From positions 1 through 48,388 of the forward strand of contig CACHIS010000007.1 in the NCBI GenBank assembly GCA_902579925.1: 48,388 nt of DNA. The letters run 5' to 3'. Each line of letters starts with the position of its first letter. Position 1 is the stretch's first letter. Below, in pieces: positions 35,174 through 43,716 of this stretch. The notes under the pieces were generated by a model. The model was not told the origin of the DNA. It made no database searches and was given only the letters and a program-made list of their open reading frames with translations. The position numbers were made by a program, and so were the translations under genes. Origin of the DNA: an uncultured Pelagibacteraceae bacterium. Its GTDB lineage: Bacteria > Pseudomonadota > Alphaproteobacteria > Pelagibacterales > Pelagibacteraceae.

Positions 35174-37264
35174 ATGAAAAAAATAATAACAGCATTAATA
35201 ATTCTTTCAGCTTCAGGAACTTTTGCAAATGCAGAAAACTTAAAAATTGGAGAAATCAAATCTCTAATTCCAGAAGCTAGTACAGCAAATAATCAAATTC
35301 AATTAGTTGACGGTGGAAGTGGTGATTTAGACTTTCCTTTTATTGATAAAATAAAGGCAATAGCAACTGTTGGAGAAGTTAATAAGTTTAGAAATGATGA
35401 AGCGTTAACTGGATATCCAGATGGTAATGCTGCATGGTTACATGACAATAATACTATAAGAGTTGTTTACCAAAGTGAGTCTTATGCAACTATGAGTAGT
35501 GAAACTTATCCATGGGAAATGAATTCTGGTGCAACTTTTACTGGCTCCCATATTCATACAATTGATTATGATCGAACAAAATTTGCAAACTTCTTAAATA
35601 ATAACGATACTGCCAGTGGAATGGTAATTAATTCAGGAAAATTGTTTGATACAATTTATAATCAATTTGGTGAAGTTGTAAAAGCCAAAGCTGATGGTGG
35701 GCTTTGGGGTAATCAAACTCTACCAAATAGACAGTTAATTAACTTTAATGACAAATATAAATTAACTAAAGCTGATTTTTTTTTCCAATCATTTTGTGGC
35801 GCTTGGTATGAACAAGCAAATAAATATGGTCAAGGAATTGGATTTAATGATGATATTTGGCTAACAGCAGAAGAATGGAACATTAAACGAATGTTTGAAA
35901 ACACTAATTATACATCAGATGATACATTAGGTTTGGCTTCAATTGCTGTAGATATCAAAAATAGAACTGCATACACTGTGCCAGCATTAGGTCAATCTGG
36001 TTATGAAAAAATTATGCCAATAAATTCTAAACATAAAGATTTTGTTGTAATGGTTCTTGCTGGTTACAATCATGGTGTTGAGCCTGCTCCATTAAAAATT
36101 TATGTAGGTAAGAAAAATGTTGGTATTAATGGCAAAACGTTAGCTGATAATGCAACTGAAAGAGATAAATTTTTAAGCAGAAATGGTCTTCTTTATGGAA
36201 AAATATACGGAATGGCTTTAGCTAACGAGGACTTTGCAAAATTAGGGATAGATAAAATTGATTTATCAGCGAAAATGCTTGATGAGTATCTTAAAAATCC
36301 AGATTCTATAAATAATTTTGATGTAAGATTTTACCCAACAAGTTACCAGTGGAAAGGTTGGAATACAACACCAGCTGTAAAAGACACAGAAGTTTTTCTT
36401 TGGGGAAATCAATCAGAACAACCTAAAGGATATACTTTTTTAGTAGGCGACTCTAAAACAGAACATCCTGCAGTTGATCCTGACTTTAACAATCAAAGAT
36501 ATCTTCAAAATATGACTCAAGAAGGTGGATTAATTGGCATTGAATTGACAAACTTTGTTAATGAAATTCAAAAAACATTCTGGGGAAGTGCAGATCTACC
36601 TAAATATGTTTCAGCTAAAGTTACTAAAGTTGTCGGTGCGTATGATGGATCATTAAAACTAGTTACCGCTGACAAAGGTCTTAAACACAGTGGCGGTGAT
36701 CACTCAACATGGGAAAATGGTGAAGCTAAAATGGTTGCACCAGATGGATTATATTGGTCTAAAACATCTGATGGAGACGTTCTTATTGTAGATGAAGATT
36801 CTGGTAATAAGGAAGGTGAAAGAAAATATTCACTTGTAATTGACTCAAACAATATGAATTTAATGAACCCAAATGAAGGTTATTTTCTAGCAATGGCTGG
36901 AGGTAAAAATAATCCAAGAGCCAAAGCAGAAACTGCTGTTTACCCAGGATCATTTTCGAAAGCAACAAGTTCAGAGTTTTCAGGATCATGGAACATTACA
37001 GCCTTAGTGACTAAAGATGAAAATGGTAAATTCTATTCAATGGATGATCTAACTGGTGTTAATTATGAAAAAATTAATCAATCAGTATCTTTATCAGATA
37101 GTACATTTTTAGGTGTAGTTCAGCATAAAGGTGAAAGTGGTGGGTTTTTAAAGAAAATTGGCGCGGATAATGGTGGTCAAATTTTCATTTTTAAAATGAA
37201 TTTACCATCTGGAGCCATGGTTAAAAGATCTCCATCTGAAACCCTTAAATTAGTATCTAATTAA
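35174..37264 (+). CDS. Large secreted protein, possibly a PhoX-like phosphatase
   Basis: From the ATG at 35174 (AAGGA eight nt upstream) it encodes 696 residues, starting with a Sec signal MKKIITALIILSASGTFANA. The upstream extension of the frame to 35087 would bury this signal. The mature protein is rich in Asp, Asn, Gly and aromatics, as in calcium-binding beta-propellers. DDIWLTAEEW and APDGLYWSKTSDGDVLIVDE recall the (S/T)-x-E-E and PDG-LWI blocks of PhoX/DUF839 phosphatases, but the match is partial, and the twin-arginine signal usual for PhoX is missing. The PhoB-like box upstream supports a role in phosphate scavenging. Identity is tentative. Confidence 0.6.
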   Translation: MKKIITALIILSASGTFANAENLKIGEIKSLIPEASTANNQIQLVDGGSGDLDFPFIDKIKAIATVGEVNKFRNDEALTGYPDGNAAWLHDNNTIRVVYQSESYATMSSETYPWEMNSGATFTGSHIHTIDYDRTKFANFLNNNDTASGMVINSGKLFDTIYNQFGEVVKAKADGGLWGNQTLPNRQLINFNDKYKLTKADFFFQSFCGAWYEQANKYGQGIGFNDDIWLTAEEWNIKRMFENTNYTSDDTLGLASIAVDIKNRTAYTVPALGQSGYEKIMPINSKHKDFVVMVLAGYNHGVEPAPLKIYVGKKNVGINGKTLADNATERDKFLSRNGLLYGKIYGMALANEDFAKLGIDKIDLSAKMLDEYLKNPDSINNFDVRFYPTSYQWKGWNTTPAVKDTEVFLWGNQSEQPKGYTFLVGDSKTEHPAVDPDFNNQRYLQNMTQEGGLIGIELTNFVNEIQKTFWGSADLPKYVSAKVTKVVGAYDGSLKLVTADKGLKHSGGDHSTWENGEAKMVAPDGLYWSKTSDGDVLIVDEDSGNKEGERKYSLVIDSNNMNLMNPNEGYFLAMAGGKNNPRAKAETAVYPGSFSKATSSEFSGSWNITALVTKDENGKFYSMDDLTGVNYEKINQSVSLSDSTFLGVVQHKGESGGFLKKIGADNGGQIFIFKMNLPSGAMVKRSPSETLKLVSN

Positions 37265-37287
37265 TTGTTAGCTCTCTAGTAATAGTG

Positions 37288-37313
37288 GGAGCTTGGTAAT
37301 ATTATCAAGCTCC
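37288..37313 (+). terminator. Hairpin after the large secreted-protein gene
   Basis: GGAGCTTG (37288-37295) pairs perfectly with CAAGCTCC (37306-37313) around GTAATATTAT, which can extend the stem further. It lies 24 bp past the stop. The following sequence is only moderately T-rich, so it may be a weak terminator or an mRNA 3'-end stabiliser. Confidence 0.6.
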
Positions 37314-37397
37314 TAACTTATTTCTCAAATATATAAAGTATTAACCAGCTTTTATTGTCTCGTTCTTTCATTTGTAATTTTTTTGTAGATTAATTCT

Positions 37398-37421
37398 TAT
37401 GTGTCGGTCTTGTGCCGGTTT
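37398..37421. repeat. 24-bp direct repeat, right copy
   Basis: Exact copy of the sequence at 32533-32556, same orientation, 4.86 kb away. Here it lies ~120 bp before the displaced M24 3' end. Flanking bases differ, so the identity is confined to the repeat. The exactness contrasts with about 80% identity between the two M24 ends. Confidence 0.85.
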
Positions 37422-37494
37422 ACACAAATTAATTCTTCTTAATTTTAAATAATTATTTTAAAGATATATTATTTAAGTTGATTTTATTAGAGCC

Positions 37495-37521
37495 TTGGAC
37501 TCCCTTGGACTATTTGGGACT
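37495..37521. repeat. Three 10-bp-spaced TTGGACT units
   Basis: TTGGACT occurs at 37495-37501 and 37505-37511, and TGGGACT at 37515-37521, exactly one helical turn apart. The cluster sits between the right 24-bp repeat and the start of the M24 remnant (TTGGATTGG at 37544). The phasing suggests a protein-binding site, perhaps of a recombinase or regulator; that is inference. Confidence 0.6.
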
Positions 37522-37543
37522 AATATAATATTGTTATCATTCT

Positions 37544-37729
37544 TTGGATTGGCCAATGCTATATACTGGTAACCCATATGTTATTGAACCTGGAAATGTG
37601 TTCTTTATACATATGATCTTGATGGACTCAAAAAATCAATTAGCTATGAATTTAGGTGAAACTTTCTTAGTTACAGAAAATGGCAATGAAAGACTTGGAA
37701 AACAAAAGTTAGATTTAGTTATACTTTAA
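37544..37729 (+). pseudogene. 3'-end remnant of a second M24-fold gene
   Basis: This 61-codon frame equals the C-terminal 61 residues of the intact M24 gene at 31377-32528 with only about six or seven amino-acid differences (for example FFIHMI for FFMHMI), yet ~37 of 183 bases differ, mostly at third positions. Homology starts abruptly near 37547; nothing upstream resembles the rest of the gene. The stop overlaps the hisM stop on the other strand, as for native neighbours in this genome. It is most simply the displaced original 3' end of the M24 gene. Confidence 0.8.
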
Positions 37730-38400
37730 TTAAAACTATATTTTTTTTCTAAAAATTTAATCACATTATGTATTATAAAAGTCATAAAGAGATAAATTCC
37801 CCCTGCAACTATAAAAACCTCAATTGGTTTAAAGGTTGTTGAAATTATATATTTTGCAACACCAGTTAGGTCCATCAAAGTAACTGTGCTAGCTAAGGAA
37901 GTTCCTTTCATCATTAAAATTATTTCATTACCATAGGCTGGCAAAGACTGTCTGATAGCAATAGGAATCTGAATTTTATAAAAGATTACTTTATAAGAAA
38001 TACCTAGGCTTTTTCCTGCCTCTACAATTCCAGGTTTAATTGTTTGAAACGCTGACCTTAATATCTCAGAAGTATAAGCACCTGTATTTAATGCAAAAGC
38101 AATAATAGCACACCAATACGGCTCTTTCAAAATTACCCATAAAACTGTCGATCTTAAATATTCAATCTGACCTAATCCAAAATAAATTATAAAAATTTGT
38201 ACTAAAAGTGGTGTTCCTCTAAAAACATACGAATATCCATATGCAAATTTATTGATAAATATATTTTTATTTAATCTTAAAATTGCAAAAAATAATCCAA
38301 TGAATAGTCCTATTATCAAAGAAACCGAGAGAAGTTTTAAAGTTATCACTGCTGCACTTAATAATTTGGGGAAACTATTAACCATCAACTCAAGATCCAT
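37726..38400 (-). CDS. hisM: Amino-acid ABC transporter permease (HisM type)
   Basis: A 224-residue inner-membrane permease of the polar-amino-acid uptake family with about five helices. YVFRGTPLLVQIFIIYFGL is the typical N-terminal signature. The EAA loop that contacts the ATPase is IVEAGKSLGISYKVIFYKIQIP. It overlaps hisQ by one base. No ATPase gene is adjacent, so the ATP-binding subunit must come from elsewhere. Substrate specificity (Arg/Lys/His/Glu type) is uncertain. Confidence 0.88.
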   Translation of the reverse strand: MDLELMVNSFPKLLSAAVITLKLLSVSLIIGLFIGLFFAILRLNKNIFINKFAYGYSYVFRGTPLLVQIFIIYFGLGQIEYLRSTVLWVILKEPYWCAIIAFALNTGAYTSEILRSAFQTIKPGIVEAGKSLGISYKVIFYKIQIPIAIRQSLPAYGNEIILMMKGTSLASTVTLMDLTGVAKYIISTTFKPIEVFIVAGGIYLFMTFIIHNVIKFLEKKYSFN

Positions 38401-39092
38401 TAGTATCCCCTACTATATTTAACTTCTAATCTATTGATTAACTTCATGCTCACAAAAGTGAGCAATAAATACAAAACAGCGGCAAATGAGTAAAAAAACA
38501 ACGGATCTCTAGTTGAGCCTGCTGCAACATAAGATTGTCTCATGATTTCAACCAAACCTGTTACTGAAATTAAAGAGGTATCTTTGAGTGTTATTTGCCA
38601 AACATTACTTAGATTTGGAATAGCTAATCTTAATGTTTGAGGTAAAATGATTTTAAAAAATTTTCCAAATTTATTTAGACCTAATACATTAGCAGCTTCA
38701 AACTGACCTTTATCAATTGATTGAATTGCTCCTCTAAAAACCTCAGTAGAATAAGCACCAGAAATTATTCCAATTGCAAATGCCCCAGTGATAAATGCGT
38801 TTATTTCAATATATTCATTATAACCAAATATTGATGCAACAAACATAACTGCACCAGTTCCTCCAAAAAAGAAAAGGTAAATTACTAATAACTCTGGAAC
38901 ACCTCTAATAATCGTGGTGTAAGAATTAGCTATAAAATTTAAAAATTTATTTTGAGATAATTTTAAAGGGGTAAAAATTAATGCAAAAAGAAAACCTATC
39001 AACATAGCTGTTATCGAAACAGCGATTGTCATCAGGGTTGCATAAAATAATTCATCACCCCAACCAGTATCTCCAAATGCTAGAAGTTCCAT
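38400..39092 (-). CDS. hisQ: Amino-acid ABC transporter permease (HisQ type)
   Basis: The 230-residue partner permease, about five helices, with TTIIRGVPELLVIYLFFFGG and the EAA loop GQFEAANVLGLNKFGKFFKIILP. It starts a few bases after a strong hairpin that separates it from the binding-protein gene, and its stop overlaps the hisM start. With hisM it forms the heteromeric channel. Confidence 0.88.
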   Translation of the reverse strand: MELLAFGDTGWGDELFYATLMTIAVSITAMLIGFLFALIFTPLKLSQNKFLNFIANSYTTIIRGVPELLVIYLFFFGGTGAVMFVASIFGYNEYIEINAFITGAFAIGIISGAYSTEVFRGAIQSIDKGQFEAANVLGLNKFGKFFKIILPQTLRLAIPNLSNVWQITLKDTSLISVTGLVEIMRQSYVAAGSTRDPLFFYSFAAVLYLLLTFVSMKLINRLEVKYSRGY

Positions 39093-39097
39093 ACAGA

Positions 39098-39124
39098 TTG
39101 GCGACTATACATTATAGTCGCCAA
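39098..39124 (-). other. Intercistronic hairpin between binding-protein and permease genes
   Basis: TTGGCGACTATA (39098-39109) and TATAGTCGCCAA (39113-39124) form a perfect 12-bp stem with a 3-nt loop, extendable across one bulged base. It lies 5 nt before the hisQ ATG and lacks a U-tract, so it is more likely an mRNA stabiliser or translation-limiting stem than a terminator. It would favour excess binding protein. Confidence 0.75.
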
Positions 39125-39137
39125 ATCTAAAATTTAA

Positions 39138-39965
39138 TTACATAGATGCATCGAAACCAAACCACTTAGTAGCAATTCTACTAATGTCTCCGTTTTTTCT
39201 AGCTTTATCGATTGCTTTGTTAAATGCATTTAAAAGTTCAGTATCATCTTTTCTAATACCAACACCAACACCATTACCAAATGCACCACCTGAAAAAGTT
39301 GGTCCAGTTAAAACAACTGGCTTGCCAGATTTTTCTGCATAATCGCTAAATGCAACAGCAGCAGCTAATGCAGCATCACATCTACCCGACGCTAAATCTA
39401 AATTAACTTCATCTTGTGTTTTGTAAGTTCTTACATTTACTTTTCCCACATCACCAGAGTCTAAAAAGTTTTGGTGAATTGTAGCAGTTTGTACACAAAC
39501 AGTTTTACCTGCTAATGCTCCAGTAAGTGTTTTTAAAGCTTTTTTAGCATCTGAATTTGGTTTAGTTAAATTAATACCCGCTGGTGTATCTAATCCCTCA
39601 AGACTTGAACCTTTCATTACAGCTAAAGACGCAACTTCATCAGCATAACCTTGAGAAAAGCTTATTGCTTTTTGTCTCTCTGCGGTAATTGACATTCCAG
39701 CCATTATTGCATCGAACTTTCTCATGATTAAAGCAGGAATCATTCCATCCCAGTCTTGCTCAACTATTACACATTGTTGTCCAATATATCTGCATAGTGT
39801 GTAAGCTAATTCAACTTCAAACCCTATTAGCTTACCTGCCTCGCTTTTTGAGTTCCATGGAGGATAAGCACCCTCAGTTCCGATTTTTATTTTGTCAGCA
39901 TTTACATTCCCTATAATTAATAAAGAAAATAAAACTGAAAAAATAGTTTTCTTAAATATATTCAT
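39138..39965 (-). CDS. hisJ: Amino-acid ABC transporter periplasmic binding protein
   Basis: A 275-residue family 3 solute-binding protein with the signal peptide MNIFKKTIFSVLFSLLIIGN, cleaved near NVNA. Motifs GTEGAYPPWNSKSEAGKLIGFEVEL, DAIMAGMSITAERQKAISFS and the C-terminal DISRIATKWFGFDASM match lysine/arginine/ornithine- and histidine-binding proteins. GGAG lies just upstream of the ATG. The symbol indicates family only; the ligand is not determined. Confidence 0.88.
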   Translation of the reverse strand: MNIFKKTIFSVLFSLLIIGNVNADKIKIGTEGAYPPWNSKSEAGKLIGFEVELAYTLCRYIGQQCVIVEQDWDGMIPALIMRKFDAIMAGMSITAERQKAISFSQGYADEVASLAVMKGSSLEGLDTPAGINLTKPNSDAKKALKTLTGALAGKTVCVQTATIHQNFLDSGDVGKVNVRTYKTQDEVNLDLASGRCDAALAAAVAFSDYAEKSGKPVVLTGPTFSGGAFGNGVGVGIRKDDTELLNAFNKAIDKARKNGDISRIATKWFGFDASM

Positions 39966-40025
39966 TATTTCTCCTTTAATAAAAAAATAAGTATTTCACA
40001 AATTAAGAGTATTACAAAGAAAAAA

Positions 40026-41066
40026 TTAATGATTAATTGATGAGGAAAAATTCCAAGAGCAATCAAAACTAGGTATATAAACTATTGATAAATTTGTATT
40101 TCCAAAATGATGGTTAAATACATTCAACCAATTTTCAACTTGAAGAGGTTTTTTATCCTGACTACCAACCTGCGCAGTAATAACTCCTTTAGGTTTAAGT
40201 ATTCTTATTAAAGAGTCCATGTTCTTAGCGGCAAGATCAATACAAAACTGATCGTCATTTAAATCAACAAAAATGTGATCATATGTATCTTCGTTAATTG
40301 TCTTTATACTCTCAAAAGCATCACCCCATACACATTTAACTGAATTTTTTTCTGTAGCTTTTTTTCCGATTTCACCCAAATGTTTATTGCAAACTTCAAC
40401 AACCTCTGGATCTAATTCATACCAATCTATAAAATTAAACTTTTTTGATATACATTCTCTTGCAACACCGCCATCACCACCACCGATTATTGCTGCTCTT
40501 TCATTTTTTTTATTTAATTTTAAGCCAGCTCCAACAAAAGTTGAGCTATATAAATGTTCGTCTGTAGCAGCTACTTGTATTTCACCATCAATAAACAAAG
40601 ATTTTCCAAATTGCTCTAATTCTAAAATTTCAATATGTTGACCAACTTTTGATTTAAAATCCTCTAAAACTTCATTAACAACATATGATTTTTGTAAACC
40701 GGGTGAACTATAAATATCATGATAAAGAGATCTTGTATCTCTATTAAATTCTTTCTTAACTATACGTTTATGTTCAAATTCTCTTTTTACAATATCAATT
40801 GCTACTGATGGGCTTATTTTTCCGCAAGTAAAAAAATCAAAACTAATTATTCCATTTTCTGGAAATGTATGAAAACTGATATGACTCTCAGCTAATAACG
40901 CTAAAATAGTAAAACCTTGGGGTTCAAATTTATATTTTGAAATATTCAAGATAGTAACATTGGCTGCTTTAGCTATTTTATGTATAACTTTTTCAAAAAC
41001 TGAAGGATCGTACTCTTTTGTAGTACCAATAATATCTAAAGTAATATGCTCACCAACTTTAATCAT
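40026..41066 (-). CDS. speE: S-adenosylmethionine decarboxylase-spermidine synthase fusion
   Basis: A 346-residue fused enzyme. Residues 1-~115 are a class 1b AdoMet decarboxylase (SpeD): AESHISFHTFPE contains Ser61, the self-cleavage site that yields the pyruvoyl group, and FFTCG holds the conserved Cys81. Residues ~130-346 are an aminopropyltransferase (SpeE) with IIGGGDGG at 193-200 for the nucleotide and DLNDD around the catalytic Asp. Thus one protein makes decarboxylated AdoMet and transfers its aminopropyl group, releasing methylthioadenosine. The usual YHE of SpeE is YSS here, so acceptor choice may differ. It ends the mtn operon, 1 bp after the aldolase gene. Confidence 0.9.
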   Translation of the reverse strand: MIKVGEHITLDIIGTTKEYDPSVFEKVIHKIAKAANVTILNISKYKFEPQGFTILALLAESHISFHTFPENGIISFDFFTCGKISPSVAIDIVKREFEHKRIVKKEFNRDTRSLYHDIYSSPGLQKSYVVNEVLEDFKSKVGQHIEILELEQFGKSLFIDGEIQVAATDEHLYSSTFVGAGLKLNKKNERAAIIGGGDGGVARECISKKFNFIDWYELDPEVVEVCNKHLGEIGKKATEKNSVKCVWGDAFESIKTINEDTYDHIFVDLNDDQFCIDLAAKNMDSLIRILKPKGVITAQVGSQDKKPLQVENWLNVFNHHFGNTNLSIVYIPSFDCSWNFSSSINH

Positions 41067-41067
41067 C

Positions 41068-41721
41068 TCACCCTTTTTTATAATTTTTAGCCTTATCTAA
41101 AACTTTTTTCATTTCTTCAAATGAAAGAATTTTAGGTTGCCCTAATTTTAAAGCAATAGTGTATTGATGACAAATATTTTCTATCTCTTGTGCTAGTTCA
41201 AATGCATCATCAAGATTCTTTCCAAAAGCAACCTGCCCGTGATTAGACATTAAACAAGCAGATCTATTTTCTAAAGCTTTAATAACATTCTTAGATAATT
41301 CTTCTGTTCCAAAAGTAGCGTATTCAGCACATTTAATGTCATCTCCTCCTGCAAGAGCAATCATATAATGAAATGGTGGAATTGGCTTTCCATGTGAAGA
41401 TACAGCTGTTGCGTGTGGAGAATGAGCGTGAACAATGGCGTGTGCTTCTTTTTTATTTGCATAAATATCTCGATGAATTCTCCATTCAGATGAAGGTTTG
41501 TTCGTGGAGTTTTTTTCTTCTTCTCTATTTAAACCCATAAAAACAATATCTTCAGGTTTTAGTGTTTCATATTTTTTTCCTGATGGAGTAATTAAGTATC
41601 CCTCTATGTCCTCTTCTTTTCCTCTCAATGAAATATTGCCTGATCTAAGAGGTGAAAGATTTGTAGAATTTAATTTTAATGAATACTCAATGATTTGATT
41701 TCTTTGATCTAAATTTTTCAT
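41068..41721 (-). CDS. Class II aldolase (likely 5-methylthioribulose-1-phosphate aldolase, DHAP shunt)
   Basis: A 217-residue zinc aldolase of the fuculose-phosphate-aldolase/MtnB superfamily. E79 in [10 protein letters not shown]98 and H100 in AIVHAHSPH, and H161 in SNHGQVAFG are the catalytic Glu and zinc ligands. Its ATG overlaps the mtnA stop (ATGA) and speDE follows after 1 bp. In other bacteria such an aldolase next to mtnA and an MTA phosphorylase or nucleosidase splits methylthioribulose-1-P into DHAP and methylthioacetaldehyde. The alternative, MtnB dehydratase, would require mtnC/D/E genes, which are not in this operon. Confidence 0.82.
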   Translation of the reverse strand: MKNLDQRNQIIEYSLKLNSTNLSPLRSGNISLRGKEEDIEGYLITPSGKKYETLKPEDIVFMGLNREEEKNSTNKPSSEWRIHRDIYANKKEAHAIVHAHSPHATAVSSHGKPIPPFHYMIALAGGDDIKCAEYATFGTEELSKNVIKALENRSACLMSNHGQVAFGKNLDDAFELAQEIENICHQYTIALKLGQPKILSFEEMKKVLDKAKNYKKG

Positions 41722-42787
41722 TTAAATAATTTTTTTAGTCCTTTTTCTGATGCCTCACACACACCTTTTTCTGTAATTAAACCTGTAACATATTTCGCGG
41801 GAGTTACATCGAAAGCTAAATTCATCGCTTTACTTTTTTTTGGATAAATTTGTATTTTCTTTATATCTCCTTTTTCATCTAAACCTTCAACGTGAGATAA
41901 TTCATCTGAATTTCTCTCTTCTATTGGAATATTTTTATGATCTTTTATATTCCAGTCAATTGTTGAACTTGGTAGTGCAACATAAAAAGGAATCTTATTG
42001 TCGTGAGCTGCTAGTGCTTTAAGATAAGTTCCAACTTTATTACAAACATCTCCATTGGCTAAAGTTCTGTCTGTTCCAACAATACAAATATCAACTTCTC
42101 CTCTTTGCATTAGTATGCCACCTGTGTTGTCTGCAATGATTGTGTTCTTAATCCCCTCTTCATTCAATTCATAAGAGGTAAGATTTGCTCCTTGATTTCT
42201 TGGTCTAGTTTCATCTGCCCACACATGAACAGGAATTCCTTTTTTGTGTGCATGATAGATTGGAGAAGTTGCGGTCCCCCAATTTATTGTTGCAAGCCAA
42301 CCTGCATTACAATGAGTTAATATATTAACTGTATCTTTTTTTTACTATAAATTTCTTCAATAATTTTTAGTCCATTTAATCCTATATTTTCACAAAATTT
42401 TACATCTTCCTCACAAATTTTTTTTGACTCATTCAAGGCTATTTCTAAAATTTTATCGCTATTAACACCTGATAATTTATTCATCATTCTATCAACAGCC
42501 CACTTTAAATTTATAGCTGTTGGTCTTGAAATTATTAAATCTTCAGCAGATTTCTTTAAAAATGACTGATCGTTATTTTCAAGAATAGCTAAAACTAATC
42601 CATAAGCAGCTGTTGCTCCTATTAGAGGTGCGCCTCTTACTTCCATTACTTTGATTGCGTTTATTGCATCCTTAACTATTTTAAGGTCTTTAATAATAAA
42701 TTGGTGTGGAAGTTTTGTTTGATCAATAATTTTTACAACATTATTTTCAAACCATATAGTCCGATATTCTTTTCCTTCAATTTTCAT
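41718..42787 (-). pseudogene. mtnA: Methylthioribose-1-phosphate isomerase with one-base frameshift
   Basis: Two frames together form a complete MtnA. The first (42787-42317) has MEVRGAPLIGATAAYGL and ends at a premature stop after [13 protein letters not shown]. The second (from ~42336 down to 41718) has HCNAG...ATINWGTA with the catalytic Cys, [16 protein letters not shown], and [18 protein letters not shown] with the catalytic Asp. The break is at an A8 run (T8 at 42336-42343); one extra A restores [15 protein letters not shown]. All else is intact and both ends overlap neighbours by 4 bp, so it may be functional through slippage, or the run may be miscounted. If truly shifted, the MTA pathway here is broken. 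Confidence 0.85.
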
Positions 42788-43716
42788 TTTAATCTTGAAG
42801 CAATAAAATTAAGAATTTCTGTATTATAGTATTGAAAACATAATCCTTGGTTCATTTCATGACCCGGATTTTTACGAGCTGAAACATTTTCTTGCCAATC
42901 ATCTCCTTTTACAACACAAGATTTTCCTTTAATTTTATAATCTTCAGAGATAACAATTCTTTTGACTCCAGGAACTTCTTCCATCCAGTCAGATAACAGT
43001 CCCTCCCATTTATCCTTTGGGTGAGTGAAAGCTAAAACAGGAACATTATCAGATTGTTTAATATTATTAATTTGTCTTGCTCGTAATTGAGCAGGGCCTG
43101 GATATTTTTTGGCAAATTTTTCTAATGCCTTTTCAGGGCCTACTTTTTTTACTTTATAAGTTTTAGAAAGCTTACCAAAACAAGCTTGCATGTATGATAT
43201 ACCCCCACCTACTTTTTCGGAGTGATCTGATAACAACATTAGAGTTAATAGACCCCCACATGAATGACCTGATATAATAATTTGTTTTCTTGGAACCCCA
43301 ATATTTATAAATTTTTCAACTAATTCTAAATTTTTTTCAACTCGTTTGTCTAATTTGTGTTTACCAACATAAGGAGTTTTAGAATTCCACCAGTGTTTTT
43401 TTAATGACATATCACCCGCAAAATCATTTGTGCAGAAATTATAAACCATAATTTTTTTACCATCAATTTCCTTATCAACTAATGAAGCTTGATTTCTTAT
43501 TTGATTTACCCAAATACATTCATTCTTGTGGGCTTTATCATTTGAATTTTGACCATGATTATAAATAATTATAATTTTATTTTTAGGGTCATCAATATTC
43601 ATACCTTCAATTACCGAGGCTGATTTGGTAATAAAACCACTTTTTAAAATTTTTCCATTTGCGTAAACTGTATTTGAAGCTATCAGAAATATTAAAATTA
43701 ATAATAGTTTTTTCAT
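42784..43716 (-). CDS. Secreted alpha/beta-hydrolase
   Basis: A 310-residue exported protein with the signal MKKLLLILIFLIASNTVYAN. The mature part has an alpha/beta-hydrolase core: YNHGQN (oxyanion loop), the nucleophile elbow SGHSCGG with Ser152, and a likely His in NPGHEMNQG near the C terminus; FTHPKDKW may hold the acid. Several cysteines suggest disulfides. It overlaps both mtnP and mtnA by 4 bp, so it is co-translated with a cytoplasmic salvage pathway, which is unexpected for an exported enzyme. Substrate unknown. Confidence 0.75.
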   Translation of the reverse strand: MKKLLLILIFLIASNTVYANGKILKSGFITKSASVIEGMNIDDPKNKIIIIYNHGQNSNDKAHKNECIWVNQIRNQASLVDKEIDGKKIMVYNFCTNDFAGDMSLKKHWWNSKTPYVGKHKLDKRVEKNLELVEKFINIGVPRKQIIISGHSCGGLLTLMLLSDHSEKVGGGISYMQACFGKLSKTYKVKKVGPEKALEKFAKKYPGPAQLRARQINNIKQSDNVPVLAFTHPKDKWEGLLSDWMEEVPGVKRIVISEDYKIKGKSCVVKGDDWQENVSARKNPGHEMNQGLCFQYYNTEILNFIASRLK

